Shown piece after piece: positions 1-7,632 of a DNA stretch of 64,000 bases (the stretch's first letter is position 1; every line of letters begins with the position of its first letter). Under the pieces are notes generated by a model. It searched no databases, was not told the DNA's origin, and saw nothing but the letters and a program-made list of their open reading frames with translations. The stretch comes from Bradyrhizobium sp. AZCC 1610 (lineage in GTDB: Bacteria; Pseudomonadota; Alphaproteobacteria; Rhizobiales; Xanthobacteraceae): the NCBI RefSeq assembly GCF_036924515.1, contig NZ_JAZHRR010000001.1, positions 3,195,001 to 3,259,000 on the forward strand, in the 5' to 3' direction. The position numbers were made by a program, and so were the translations under genes.

Positions 1-2
1 TG

Positions 3-689
3 GTTCCGGAGTGTCCGCATTGCGGCAAGCCGCTGCCGCTCTGCATCTGCGACAGCGTGACCCCGATCAAAAGCCGGATCTCGCTGTTGATCCTGCAGCA
101 CCCGCAGGAGCAGGACAGGGGGCTCGGCACGGCGCGGCTGACCGCGATGCATTTCAAGGATGCGGTCGTCAAAATAGGCCTGTCCTGGCCAAGCCTCTCC
201 AAGGCGCTGGGACGGACGGTCCACGATCCCTCGCGCTGGGCGGTGCTTTATCTCGGCTCGGCCAAGGTCGCCGATCTCGATACCGATGCCGAAATCGTCG
301 CGATCAACCGCAAGGGCGAAATAGAGCCGCACCAGCGCGCCATTCTCTCCGACATCGAAGGCATCGTGCTGCTCGACGGAACCTGGAGCCAGGCCAAGGC
401 GCTGTGGTGGCGCAACGCATGGATGCTGAAGTGCCAGCGGGTCATTCTCGGGCCGAAACGCCCGTCGGGTTACGGTAAGCTCCGCAAGGAGCCGCGCCGT
501 GACGGCCTTTCCACGATCGAGGCCGCGGGCCTGCTGCTGGCTGGACTGGAGAAGCGACCGGAGATCGCGGAGGTGCTCAACGCAAGCTTTGACCGCATGC
601 TGGCGCGCTATCGGGAAGTGCAGGCGGAAATGCCGGAGCTCGCGCCGAAACCGAAGAAGCGGGATTATCGCCGTCGCAAGCGCGGCTAA
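3..689 (+). CDS. DTW domain tRNA-uridine aminocarboxypropyltransferase-like protein (5' end outside window)
   Basis: The reading frame is open from the window edge, so the true start lies upstream. The first visible residues include CPHCGKPLPLCIC, the N-terminal zinc-binding cysteine cluster of DTW proteins, and the family signature appears as LLDGTWSQAK in the middle. DTW proteins (TapT/TuaA family) transfer the 3-amino-3-carboxypropyl group of S-adenosylmethionine to uridine in tRNA (established for the family). The C-terminal tail is very basic (KPKKRDYRRRKRG), which fits RNA binding. An in-frame GTG at 57 would remove the cysteines and is therefore not the start. The modified tRNA position cannot be told from sequence. 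Confidence 0.85.
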   Translation, partial: VPECPHCGKPLPLCICDSVTPIKSRISLLILQHPQEQDRGLGTARLTAMHFKDAVVKIGLSWPSLSKALGRTVHDPSRWAVLYLGSAKVADLDTDAEIVAINRKGEIEPHQRAILSDIEGIVLLDGTWSQAKALWWRNAWMLKCQRVILGPKRPSGYGKLRKEPRRDGLSTIEAAGLLLAGLEKRPEIAEVLNASFDRMLARYREVQAEMPELAPKPKKRDYRRRKRG

Positions 690-871
690 CTCCGGCTTTC
701 AAACAAAAGCTGCATCACTAGATTGTCCTATCTTTAGTTGTTATTTGCTGCAATGCAAAAACATTGGTTCCAATGTCGGATTCACGACATAACGAGCTGT
801 GGACAATGATGACATGCTTCTTGACGATGGTAATGTTCCTCTGTTCTCCGCGTAACATTGGAGCAAAGTCG

Positions 872-1351
872 ATGACTTTAAGCACTGAAATCCTCACTCG
901 CTCTCCGTTGCTCGACGCTGATGAAATCGAAGGAGAAATCGGCAATATCATCCACAACACCCGGCGAGGACCCTTTATCCGCGCAGTGCCTCACAGCGAC
1001 GATCACCCGTTGCCGGTAGGCCCGATGCCCGACTACGTCGAGCACAAGGAAGGCGTCAATCAGGTCGGTAAACTCTCAGCCGAAGCCGTGGTCCGCGAAT
1101 ATGAAGCGGCGGTGAAAGAGATCGAAGCGCTCGGTGCCGAATTGTCCGAAGCCGCCAAGAAATGTGAGGCGATGGTTGCCGGCGTTCACGCCATGGTGGA
1201 CGAGATCAAGGAACTGGCGGCGAACTATCGTGAGGAAGGCAAGCGCTACTTCCTGCAGATCGAGGATTGTTCCCTGATGACATCCGAAGTCCGCACGGTC
1301 TGCGAGACGCTGAAAAAGAAAATTGCCGCAGGTAGTAGTCTCGCCGCCTGA
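872..1351 (+). CDS. Conserved hypothetical protein, helical/coiled-coil
   Basis: A protein of 159 residues whose frame is open from 764. I chose the ATG at 872 because GGAG lies eight bases upstream and the earlier in-frame residues look like translated intergenic DNA. From about residue 65 on, the protein is rich in Ala, Glu and Lys (EYEAAVKEIEALGAELSEAAKKCEAM), which suggests a long amphipathic helix or coiled coil. No signal peptide, membrane segment or catalytic motif was seen. The function is unknown. The stop codon overlaps the start of a 23-codon ORF. Confidence 0.6.
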   Translation: MTLSTEILTRSPLLDADEIEGEIGNIIHNTRRGPFIRAVPHSDDHPLPVGPMPDYVEHKEGVNQVGKLSAEAVVREYEAAVKEIEALGAELSEAAKKCEAMVAGVHAMVDEIKELAANYREEGKRYFLQIEDCSLMTSEVRTVCETLKKKIAAGSSLAA

Positions 1352-1422
1352 TGTTCCGGCTGTGGCCGGTCTTGCTGGTGGCCGCGCCGTTCATCGTCGC
1401 GGCCATTAGCTGGATGTTCTAA
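1351..1422 (+). CDS. Possible 23-residue single-pass membrane microprotein
   Basis: An ATG overlaps the stop of the preceding gene by one base (TGATG), an arrangement that favours coupled translation. The product starts MFRLWPVLLVAAPFIVAAIS and ends SWMF, so it is essentially one hydrophobic transmembrane segment. It has no Shine-Dalgarno of its own beyond the upstream coding sequence. The call rests only on coupling and composition and it could be chance. Confidence 0.3.
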   Translation: MFRLWPVLLVAAPFIVAAISWMF

Positions 1423-1545
1423 GCTGCACGGCCGTCATAGGGATATCGATGACGGTACGCGCCAGATGGCCGAATGTTCCGGCACGTTGCTCCATTGCGT
1501 CGCTCGCACTATGACTGACGCGTCGGATCCGAGCGGAGCAACGGG

Positions 1546-2226
1546 ATGGAATTGGTTGCGCGTTTGCGCCTGTCGAAACAGGCGCTGATCGATGTCGTCT
1601 TCTTCTGCGGCGTTCCGATCGTGCTGGCGATGCTTTCGGCCGTTCTCGGGCCGTACGCGGCCATCATGGGAGGCGCCGGCGCGACCATCTATGTCCTCTT
1701 GCTCGCCATTGTGCCCTGGTGCCTGACCGGCCTTGTCACCCAATTGGTGAGCAAAAGCGCCGGGCGAAGACTGCCGCTTTGGCTGACTGCAGCCATCGGT
1801 GCCATCGCCGCCGGGCCCTTCGTTTCGCTTTACGTGCATGTCGTCAATTCAATCGCCGGAGACATCTGGCCCGCTCTGAACGCATTTTTGCCGGCTACGT
1901 TCAGTACAGACCATCTCAAATCCGCCGCCTTGTCCGAGGGGCGGGCCGTCGTTCTCTGGATTGCATTCGTTGTCATTTTCCATGAGACGCTGGGGTGGGC
2001 GAGGTTTGCGCCGACAAGCCAGGAAGCGAGCCGCGAAGAGCGCTTTCAAATGAGCGGCGCTGAATGGACGGCGGAAGACGACGCCCTGCTGCGATCGTTG
2101 ATTGACAGCGGCAGGCCGCCGAGAGCCATCGCATTGGAAATGAAGCGGACGGTCGGCGGCATCCGCGCAAGGACTGCCAAGCTGGGCCTTCGGAACAACC
2201 GTCTCGGCGATACGTCCGGCGGTTGA
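1546..2226 (+). CDS. Membrane protein with C-terminal Myb/SANT- or GcrA-like helical domain
   Basis: A protein of 226 residues with GGAG eight bases before the ATG. Hydrophobic segments lie at about residues 14-36, 43-66, 78-100 and 134-150. The C-terminal part (about 170-215) is soluble and reads GAEWTAEDDALLRSLIDSG, then PRAIALEMKRTVGGIRARTAKLGL. This W-T-x-E-D-D-x-L start followed by a recognition-helix-like end resembles the small DNA-binding helical domains of SANT/Myb-like and GcrA-like proteins. Tethering of such a domain to a four-helix membrane part is an inference. No partner gene is evident; tRNA-Cys follows about 110 bases downstream. Confidence 0.6.
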   Translation: MELVARLRLSKQALIDVVFFCGVPIVLAMLSAVLGPYAAIMGGAGATIYVLLLAIVPWCLTGLVTQLVSKSAGRRLPLWLTAAIGAIAAGPFVSLYVHVVNSIAGDIWPALNAFLPATFSTDHLKSAALSEGRAVVLWIAFVVIFHETLGWARFAPTSQEASREERFQMSGAEWTAEDDALLRSLIDSGRPPRAIALEMKRTVGGIRARTAKLGLRNNRLGDTSGG

Positions 2227-2339
2227 GGCGCCGGGCCGGGGACGATCCGGACCGTTTCAGTTTGCTAACCAGTGCGGGACAGGACGAGCGCTGCTCGGTT
2301 GCCTATCCGGGGCAGGGCGTATATGAGTTCGCGCGATGG

Positions 2340-2413
2340 GGCCACGTGGCGGAGTGGTTACGCAACGGTCTGCAAAACCGTGTACACCAGTTCAATTCTG
2401 GTCGTGGCCTCCA
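2340..2413 (+). tRNA. tRNA-Cys (anticodon GCA)
   Basis: A 74-base cloverleaf. The acceptor arms GGCCACG (2340-2346) and CGTGGCC (2403-2409) pair perfectly, followed by discriminator T and an encoded CCA (2411-2413). The anticodon stem ACGGT/ACCGT encloses the loop CTGCAAA with GCA as anticodon. The T arm has TTCAATT. The gene stands alone between a membrane-protein gene and a PEP-CTERM gene. ORFs predicted across it are not real. Confidence 0.95.
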
Positions 2414-2628
2414 TTTCACCTCGTTGAAATCACAAAGTATTTTCATTCAGGCTTTGTTCGGCCGATCCTGCCTGCTACCGGATTGCTACCATTCGTTTCG
2501 GACCGGTTCCGGAGAGCCGTTTTCAGGGCAGCGTCTACCGTCGCTACCGCGTCCTCCTGCAGTACAAGGCTGACGCGCCGCCGGCACGATGGAGCGGCCG
2601 GAAGTGGTCACGCTGGATGAATTTAAGA

Positions 2629-3339
2629 TCAATTACGCGATCGGCGATAGGCGGCAAATCCGAGGCCCGCAAACCCGATCAGCAGCATCGCCCATGTGGA
2701 AGGTTCGGGAGCTGGCGCCGCGTTGACGAAATAGCCATAGACGCCGCCACTGTCATCCAGGCCCGTTACTCTGACATATCCTCGGTGGTCGAAACCGGGA
2801 GGGTCCAAATTGACATAGACTCCGTTGCTACTGAAGAAGCCTCCGTATAGGCCGCCAAATCCAACAAATGCCCCCTGATTGTTGATCAGTTCGGGATAGT
2901 ATTGAGTACCTAAAGAGATGAACTGACCGCTCTGAAAAAAGAACCCACTAAACCCAGCACCGGCTCCTTGGTCGACAATTCCGACGACTTGGCCTAGATC
3001 GTTGATCGCGTAGGGGATCGTCCACAGAGAGCCAAAGCCAAAAAGCGAGTAACTAGTGCCATCGTAAAAGAAAGCCTTAGAGGTACCGACGCAATTGCAG
3101 GTGCCTTGGTCGAAAGTCCCAACGAATTGCCCTAAAGTATTCGAGCCCGTGAAGTGGACGTTGCGAATATTTGTAAGTCCTGCAAAATCCGGAGGTGCTG
3201 GGAAGTTCGTGCTTTTTAACGGACTGGTATAATATGCCGGGCCACCAACCGTGTAGCTGCCGTTCTGGTAGAAGAAAGTATCGGCATAGCTTGGCAATTC
3301 AGATGCTAATAGGCAGAACGCCACCAAAAACCATCTCAT
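2629..3339 (-). CDS. PEP-CTERM sorting-domain protein with HAF-like repeats
   Basis: I chose the ATG at 3339 because GGAG lies eight bases upstream and the next residues, MRWFLVAFCLLASELPSYAD, form a signal peptide. The mature part contains repeated IN-x-x-G-x-x-VG units (AINDLGQVVGIVDQG, LINNQGAFVGFGG), the pattern of HAF repeats. The C-terminus is a PEP-CTERM signal: [18 protein letters not shown], a transmembrane stretch and a terminal YRRSRN. In the PEP-CTERM/exosortase system (known for the family) such proteins are cut and displayed on the surface. No exosortase gene is in the window. The next gene upstream on the same strand is another PEP-CTERM protein. Confidence 0.8.
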   Translation of the reverse strand: MRWFLVAFCLLASELPSYADTFFYQNGSYTVGGPAYYTSPLKSTNFPAPPDFAGLTNIRNVHFTGSNTLGQFVGTFDQGTCNCVGTSKAFFYDGTSYSLFGFGSLWTIPYAINDLGQVVGIVDQGAGAGFSGFFFQSGQFISLGTQYYPELINNQGAFVGFGGLYGGFFSSNGVYVNLDPPGFDHRGYVRVTGLDDSGGVYGYFVNAAPAPEPSTWAMLLIGFAGLGFAAYRRSRN

Positions 3340-3410
3340 AAAATCAACTCCACTCAACAAAGCCCCATTCCACCTTCCCGCGCCGGTTGAGTCAATCAGG
3401 GACCGGCAAC

Positions 3411-3434
3411 AAAAAGACCGCCCGAAGGCGGTCT
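3411..3434 (-). terminator. Rho-independent terminator of the PEP-CTERM gene at 3458-4126
   Basis: Read on the minus strand, a perfect 8-bp stem (AGACCGCC/GGCGGTCT with a CGAA loop on the plus strand, 3415-3434) is followed by five T residues (3411-3415 complement). It lies 24 bases past the stop of the minus-strand PEP-CTERM gene. Confidence 0.8.
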
Positions 3435-3457
3435 CTGTATTCGCGATCGAGGCTTAA

Positions 3458-4126
3458 TCAGGCGGCGAGTGCCGCGACCTTGCGACGCCGATAGGTCATG
3501 TAGCCAACGCCGGCAAAGCCGAGGATCATCATAGCCCAGGTGGAGGGTTCGGGAACGGCGGCCACCTGCGTCAAAGTAGTGAGGCGCCCCTGCAATTGTA
3601 TTCCGAAGGAATCGAGGATAACTCGCGTGTCGCCGAAATCCGCGAGGTTAAACGAGGTTGGCAAGCTACTTGAGCTCAGCCCTTGGCTGGTCACATCTGA
3701 GAGGTAGATTCTCATCGATGTCATATAGGTGAGGCCTGTTACTGGGCTTGCGGTTATTTCGGAACTGCTTCCCACATTTATCTGAAAAACGTCATTCGCG
3801 AATGAAGAAAAGGGAGATTCGTTCTGCACGTAAACACTAGCGCCGCTAGCGCCTGTGTAAGATGCAGAGACCCCTTGAAACTGTACGGAGAAACTTACCA
3901 GCGCCGGATACAGTGCGCCGGATCCATCGACATTCGGAAAAACCGCCGTTGGCGCAACCGCTGCGTCGTAGGAAAATTCTCCAGAAAAAGCCGATCCAAT
4001 CGGACTATTGTAATTGCTATACCCTTCAAAACTGACCACGCCAGTGAAACCATAGCTGACGATAGCCGCATTTGCAGGCGCAAGTGTCAGAAAAGACCCT
4101 AGAAGGGCGGTGAGCGCAATTTTCAT
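3458..4126 (-). CDS. PEP-CTERM sorting-domain exported protein
   Basis: A protein of 222 residues. The start at 4126 is preceded by an AGGGGG Shine-Dalgarno and followed by the signal peptide MKIALTALLGSFLTLAPANA. The body is a beta-rich sequence without a named domain, starting IVSYGFTGVVSFEGYSNYNS and rich in Ser, Gly and aromatic residues. The C-terminal signal is [20 protein letters not shown] followed by TYRRRK. It should be exported and processed by an exosortase encoded elsewhere (known for the family). A strong terminator follows. Confidence 0.8.
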   Translation of the reverse strand: MKIALTALLGSFLTLAPANAAIVSYGFTGVVSFEGYSNYNSPIGSAFSGEFSYDAAVAPTAVFPNVDGSGALYPALVSFSVQFQGVSASYTGASGASVYVQNESPFSSFANDVFQINVGSSSEITASPVTGLTYMTSMRIYLSDVTSQGLSSSSLPTSFNLADFGDTRVILDSFGIQLQGRLTTLTQVAAVPEPSTWAMMILGFAGVGYMTYRRRKVAALAA

Positions 4127-4270
4127 AGTATCCCCCTTTAATACAAAGGCGCATTTGTTTTGATAGTCGAAGCAATGTCAATGCTGGTGGGAGTTCCTAT
4201 GGAAAAGGCGCCCTTCGCCTTCAGCCCAGATTCTTCTGGCCTCTTATTCGGGCGAGCGCAGCAGACCTTG

Positions 4271-4290
4271 CCTCACCCATTTGGGTGAGG
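4271..4290. repeat. Perfect 8-bp inverted repeat
   Basis: CCTCACCC and GGGTGAGG are separated by ATTT in an otherwise empty 250-bp region between a PEP-CTERM gene start and the end of the 49-residue gene. It could be an operator, or part of a terminator for the minus-strand pair at 4381-4817. There is no T-run on the minus strand, so an operator or a plain hairpin is as likely. Confidence 0.4.
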
Positions 4291-4380
4291 TACTGTTCTG
4301 TTCTTTCCGCAAAACTACGGAGATCGTCAATTCACGGTTGGACCTAAGATCACGATCGCAGCAAACCGAAATTGCTCGAT

Positions 4381-4530
4381 TCACTCCAGAACCTCATACT
4401 CGAACGCCACGCCTTCCGGGTCGTTCTCCTTAAACCAGGCTTCGGCAACATCTTGGCTCGCAAAGACCTTGACGTGATCAACGTCGCCAACTTCCTTGCT
4501 GGTATCGACGTATATACAGACCGTCGTCAT
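4381..4530 (-). CDS. Conserved small acidic protein, 49 residues
   Basis: An ATG at 4530 opens a 49-codon frame beginning MTTVCIYVDTSKEVGDVDHV and ending GVAFEYEVLE. Its start overlaps the stop of the upstream gene by four bases (ATGA), so the two are translationally coupled. The sequence has regular alternation of hydrophobic and charged residues (HVKVFASQDVAEAWFKENDP), which argues for a real folded protein. I know similar small proteins from bradyrhizobial genomes but no function. Confidence 0.7.
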   Translation of the reverse strand: MTTVCIYVDTSKEVGDVDHVKVFASQDVAEAWFKENDPEGVAFEYEVLE

Positions 4531-4817
4531 TGATCCCTCTTCAGCTTGCGCTTTCCCCAATGATGCGTCTCGAGATCGGGATTAAAGGTCTGCTCGACGT
4601 GACGGTTCAACGCCCGCATGACGCCGATCCTGGCCAGCATCGTCGGGCCGCCGCTCTCTGCAACGAGAATTAGTGCCTCCATCGCAGCCTGCCATTCGGG
4701 CGCGGAATGCTCGTCCTTCGGCAGCTTCATGATGTAGCTGGCGGCATCCCTCAAGGTGAGGAGACGCCGGCCATTGGGCAGCGGTATCGGATCCTCAAAA
4801 GGGGCGGACCAGGGCAA
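4527..4817 (-). CDS. Conserved hypothetical protein, 96 residues
   Basis: The protein starts MPWSAPFEDPIPLPNGRRLL, continues with LTLRDAASYIMKLPKDEH and ends GKRKLKRDQ. The only suitable start is a TTG at 4817; no Shine-Dalgarno is evident. It is cytosolic, helical and basic at the C-terminus, and resembles small conserved proteins common in Bradyrhizobium. It overlaps the 49-residue gene downstream by four bases and forms a two-gene unit with it. The role is unknown. Confidence 0.65.
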   Translation of the reverse strand: MPWSAPFEDPIPLPNGRRLLTLRDAASYIMKLPKDEHSAPEWQAAMEALILVAESGGPTMLARIGVMRALNRHVEQTFNPDLETHHWGKRKLKRDQ

Positions 4818-5020
4818 AGGAAAAAGCTTTTTTCAAAATGGGGGGCGGGGCCGCCCCGAGGGCTCGAAGCGACCCCTGATCACGCAGCACGCAGGCCGAA
4901 TTTGGGGACTGGCCAATCTGCGCGACTTGCAGCCACGCTATGCCTGTTCAGATCGGCCGCAACTAAACTCGCGCGTTAAGCTTGATGTCCGCCGCGCAGG
5001 TTAATTCTGGAACTGTATTT

Positions 5021-5269
5021 TCAGCGAAGGCCCATTACCCGGACTCGCTGGCTGCTACCGTGGAAGTCCGGACGGACATCGGCGCCTCGCTTGCCGCACG
5101 CCTTGCATACGAACCGCGGCTCAATGTCAGAGAGCCGCACGTGGTCTGGCCAGCGATCGGCGGGCAGGGCGATTAAGTGGCTGCAGTGATAGTCGCTGCA
5201 GAAGATCACGACGCCGAAGACGCCTGACTCCCGCATCTCTCCGAACGTGATTTTCTGTTCGCGTGGCAT
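5021..5269 (-). CDS. Small zinc-ribbon-like hypothetical protein
   Basis: An 82-residue protein starting MPREQKITFGEMRESG. It holds two candidate metal-binding groups: FCSDYHCSH and RFVCKACGKRGADVRPDF. The CxxxxC-H and CxxC pattern is that of a zinc ribbon, though no function follows from that. Similar proteins occur widely in Bradyrhizobium. It is followed by a separate 59-codon gene on the same strand. Confidence 0.7.
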   Translation of the reverse strand: MPREQKITFGEMRESGVFGVVIFCSDYHCSHLIALPADRWPDHVRLSDIEPRFVCKACGKRGADVRPDFHGSSQRVRVMGLR

Positions 5270-5347
5270 GCGCCCAATTCTGCCAAGAACCGGCCTAAGC
5301 CTGAATTAGCCATTTTATATGAGAGGCCGCAGCAAGCCGGCCGCGGG

Positions 5348-5527
5348 TCAGCAGGCGGCGTACCAGCCCTCGGGAAACGGAACCAGCGGCCAAGCGGCCC
5401 CATTGTCGTTGGCAGCGCGCGGCGAGCGATAAACAGCCGGGGTCTGGGCCACGAAATCATCCTCCCGTACTGGCGCAACGGCCGTCTGCACGGCTTCCAG
5501 CAGCAAATCGTATTCAACTTGACTCAT
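5348..5527 (-). CDS. Small hypothetical protein, 59 residues
   Basis: The frame is open to 5710, but the ATG at 5527 has a good GGAG eight bases upstream and gives MSQVEYDLLLEAVQTAVAPV as N-terminus. The central segment YRSPRAANDNGAAW carries the RAANDN string seen in many small bradyrhizobial proteins of unknown role. No membrane or catalytic feature was seen. Upstream residues of the longer frame look like translated noncoding DNA. Confidence 0.55.
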   Translation of the reverse strand: MSQVEYDLLLEAVQTAVAPVREDDFVAQTPAVYRSPRAANDNGAAWPLVPFPEGWYAAC

Positions 5528-5780
5528 CGCGCTCTCCGGAGTTCCAGAGGCGATGGTCGCAAAAGTATTTTGTTTCCAGATTGAGCGAATCGTTCGAATT
5601 TTAGCGATTCGATGACCGCGGCAAAGCTGGTTACTAAAGGGTTGAGTTCCTCGCGCAAACACTAACCCCGTGCACGCGGGCCGCAGTGTGAGAAAAATCA
5701 CTTTTTGCAAAAGTCAGTTCGCGTACTCGGCTGGATGGCGCCTGCCTTGTCAAGGCGGGCATGCTCCAGGAGATGCGGTC

Positions 5781-6038
5781 ATGAAGGCAAGGTTTGCGCG
5801 AAGTGCGGCACTTCTCTGTCGTTCCCGCCGGGCTTCGACGCTCGGCTTCCTGCTCACACTGATGGCGAGCGGCTCGGCCGGTGCCCAGCAAGGCACTCCC
5901 GAACAGCGCCGCGCTTGTACGCCGGACGTCTACCGCCTGTGCGCCGGCGAGATCCCGAACGCCAGGGCGATTACCGCATGCCTGCGCCGGCAGAAGTCGA
6001 GCTTGAGCCCGTCCTGCGCGGCGGTGTTCGATCGGTAA
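5781..6038 (+). CDS. Secreted cysteine-rich small protein
   Basis: I chose the ATG at 5781 because AGGAG lies ten bases upstream. The 85-residue product has a long basic N-terminal region and hydrophobic core ending SGSAGAQQG, a likely signal peptide. The mature part has four cysteines in a CTPDVYRLCAGE...ACLRRQKSSLSPSC arrangement, as in the Cys-rich repeat (GLG1-like) proteins of Rhizobiales. It should be periplasmic with two disulphides; the function is unknown. It converges on the TetR gene. Confidence 0.65.
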   Translation: MKARFARSAALLCRSRRASTLGFLLTLMASGSAGAQQGTPEQRRACTPDVYRLCAGEIPNARAITACLRRQKSSLSPSCAAVFDR

Positions 6039-6053
6039 GTCTCGACCGCTTCC

Positions 6054-6707
6054 CTACATCTCCAGCGCAGCCAGATTCTTCGGCAGCATCCGCTTGAACA
6101 AAGTGAGGATGCGGGCGGCCTCCTTCGATTCTAACGTGATCGCGTGGCGGACTGTCGCGGCGATCAGCGTCATGATCAGTTGGGAAAACGAGGCGAGGGC
6201 GGTTGCGGGCGCGTCGGGTGCGATACGCCGCAGCGCGTCGCCGAGCAGCCCGGCGAGATAGACGCCGTCCTTTTCGTCGAGTTTTTGCAGGGCACGGTCG
6301 GCCTGCGTCGCTTGCCAGATGTCGCGCATGACCGGCACGTCCATGAACATCCGATAGTAGCTGTCGGTCATGCGACACAACGCCGGATGCAGATCCCGGG
6401 CGTTCTTGACCACAGCGAGGTCGCGCCGGACGCAGTCGCGCCCGATCGCGTTGTAGCGTTCCGCGAGCGTGCCGATGATCGCGGTCTTGTCCGGAAAGTA
6501 TTGATAGAGCGAGCCGAACGGCACGCCGCTGCGGTCGACGACATCGCTCATGCGGAAGGCTTCGCTGCCTTTTTCGGCCATCAGTTCGGCCGCGCATGCA
6601 AGAATTTTCTCGAACCGCTCGCGGCTGCGCTGCTGGGTCGGGACGAGGCGCGACAGTCCCGACGCGCCTTCTTCGGCTGTCTTCTGTCCGGCTTTTCCCC
6701 GCGGCAT
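6054..6707 (-). CDS. TetR/AcrR family transcriptional regulator
   Basis: The N-terminal helix-turn-helix is clear: RFEKILACAAELMAEKGSEA, then FRMSDVVDRSGVPFGSLYQYFPDK. The C-terminal ligand domain fills the remaining 150 residues. The ATG at 6707 (MPRGKAGQKTAEEG) is preferred; a GTG at 6719 is also possible. It is divergent from an NAD(P)-binding protein/DUF1772 pair, and the shared 100-bp region holds a palindrome that probably is its operator. By family rule it would repress that pair and itself until a small ligand binds (inference). Confidence 0.85.
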   Translation of the reverse strand: MPRGKAGQKTAEEGASGLSRLVPTQQRSRERFEKILACAAELMAEKGSEAFRMSDVVDRSGVPFGSLYQYFPDKTAIIGTLAERYNAIGRDCVRRDLAVVKNARDLHPALCRMTDSYYRMFMDVPVMRDIWQATQADRALQKLDEKDGVYLAGLLGDALRRIAPDAPATALASFSQLIMTLIAATVRHAITLESKEAARILTLFKRMLPKNLAALEM

Positions 6708-6741
6708 CGGTCCTCTCACATAAAAGCGACTTGACGTTACT

Positions 6742-6788
6742 AATACGAGAGTTTATCGGGTTTAGCAAATACGAGATATTCTCGTATT
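6742..6788. promoter_or_regulatory. Putative TetR operator between divergent genes
   Basis: A near-perfect palindrome AATACGAG-ATATT-CTCGTATT spans 6768-6788, and an extra half-site AATACGAG lies at 6742-6749, 26 bases upstream. It is placed between the TetR start and the start at 6811, just before the latter's Shine-Dalgarno. Size and symmetry fit a TetR dimer site. Binding is inferred. Confidence 0.7.
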
Positions 6789-6810
6789 GCGTTTCCGAAA
6801 GGACCTAGCC

Positions 6811-7632
6811 ATGTCAGAACTTCCGATCCTGATTATCGGCGGCGCAGGCAAGACCGGTGCGCGCGTCAATGCGCTGCTAAGGGCGAGCGGCGTCCAGACG
6901 CGGCCGGTGTCGCGTTCGACATCAGTGCCGTTCGACTGGACCCGGCCCGAGACGTGGCCGGCCGCGCTTGCCGGCGTCTCGATGGCCTACGTCACCTACC
7001 AGCCGGATCTTGCCGTCGAAGGCGCCAGTGATGCGATCGCCGAGGTGAGCCGGCTGGCGCGCGAGAACGGGCTTAAGCGCGTCGTATTGCTGTCGGGCCG
7101 CGGCGAGCCGGGTGCGCAACGGGCGGAGGCGGCGTTGCAGCAATCCGGCGTTCCCTGGACCATCGTGCGCGCAAGCTGGTTCAACCAGAATTTCTCCGAA
7201 GGCTATCTGCTCGACGGCGTGCTGGCCGGTGAGATCGCCTTGCCGGCCGGAGCGGTACCCGAACCGTTCATCGACGTCGACGACATCGCCGAGGTCGTCG
7301 TCGCGGCGCTGACAGATCGGCGTCATGCCGGCAAGCTCTATGAGGTGACGGGGCCGCGCGCGCTGACGTTCGCGCAAGCGGCCGCCGAGATCGCCGGCGC
7401 CGCGGGGCGGCCAGTCAACTACCGGCAGATCGCGCCGGAGGATTTTGCAGCCGGCATGCGGCCCCATGCACCCGCCGACATCATCGAACTCATGCTGGAA
7501 CTCTTCACCGTCGTGCTCGACGGGCGCAATTCTGATGTCATGCACGGCGTCGAACAGGCGCTCGGCCGTCCCGCGCGGGACTTTGCTGATTACGCCCGCC
7601 GAACCGCTGCGACCGGGGTCTGGAGGGCATGA
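6811..7632 (+). CDS. NmrA/ergot-alkaloid-type NAD(P)-binding oxidoreductase
   Basis: The Shine-Dalgarno AAAGGA precedes the ATG at 6811. The 273-residue protein opens with the atypical SDR nucleotide-binding motif ILIIGGAGKTGARVNALL (GxxGxxG) and continues as an NmrA-like Rossmann protein: GLKRVVLLSGRGEPG, PWTIVRASWFNQNFSEG and FIDVDDIAEVVVAAL. Relatives act as NAD(P)H-dependent reductases or redox sensors; the substrate is unknown. Its stop overlaps the next ATG (ATGA), so it is coupled to the DUF1772 gene. TetR-controlled (inference). Confidence 0.8.
   Translation: MSELPILIIGGAGKTGARVNALLRASGVQTRPVSRSTSVPFDWTRPETWPAALAGVSMAYVTYQPDLAVEGASDAIAEVSRLARENGLKRVVLLSGRGEPGAQRAEAALQQSGVPWTIVRASWFNQNFSEGYLLDGVLAGEIALPAGAVPEPFIDVDDIAEVVVAALTDRRHAGKLYEVTGPRALTFAQAAAEIAGAAGRPVNYRQIAPEDFAAGMRPHAPADIIELMLELFTVVLDGRNSDVMHGVEQALGRPARDFADYARRTAATGVWRA

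Noticed and set aside
2223..2620. ORFs across tRNA-Cys
   Set aside because: They run through a perfect tRNA cloverleaf and have no coding features.
2340..4126. Integration site at tRNA-Cys
   Set aside because: No integrase gene and no second copy of the tRNA 3' end were seen downstream.
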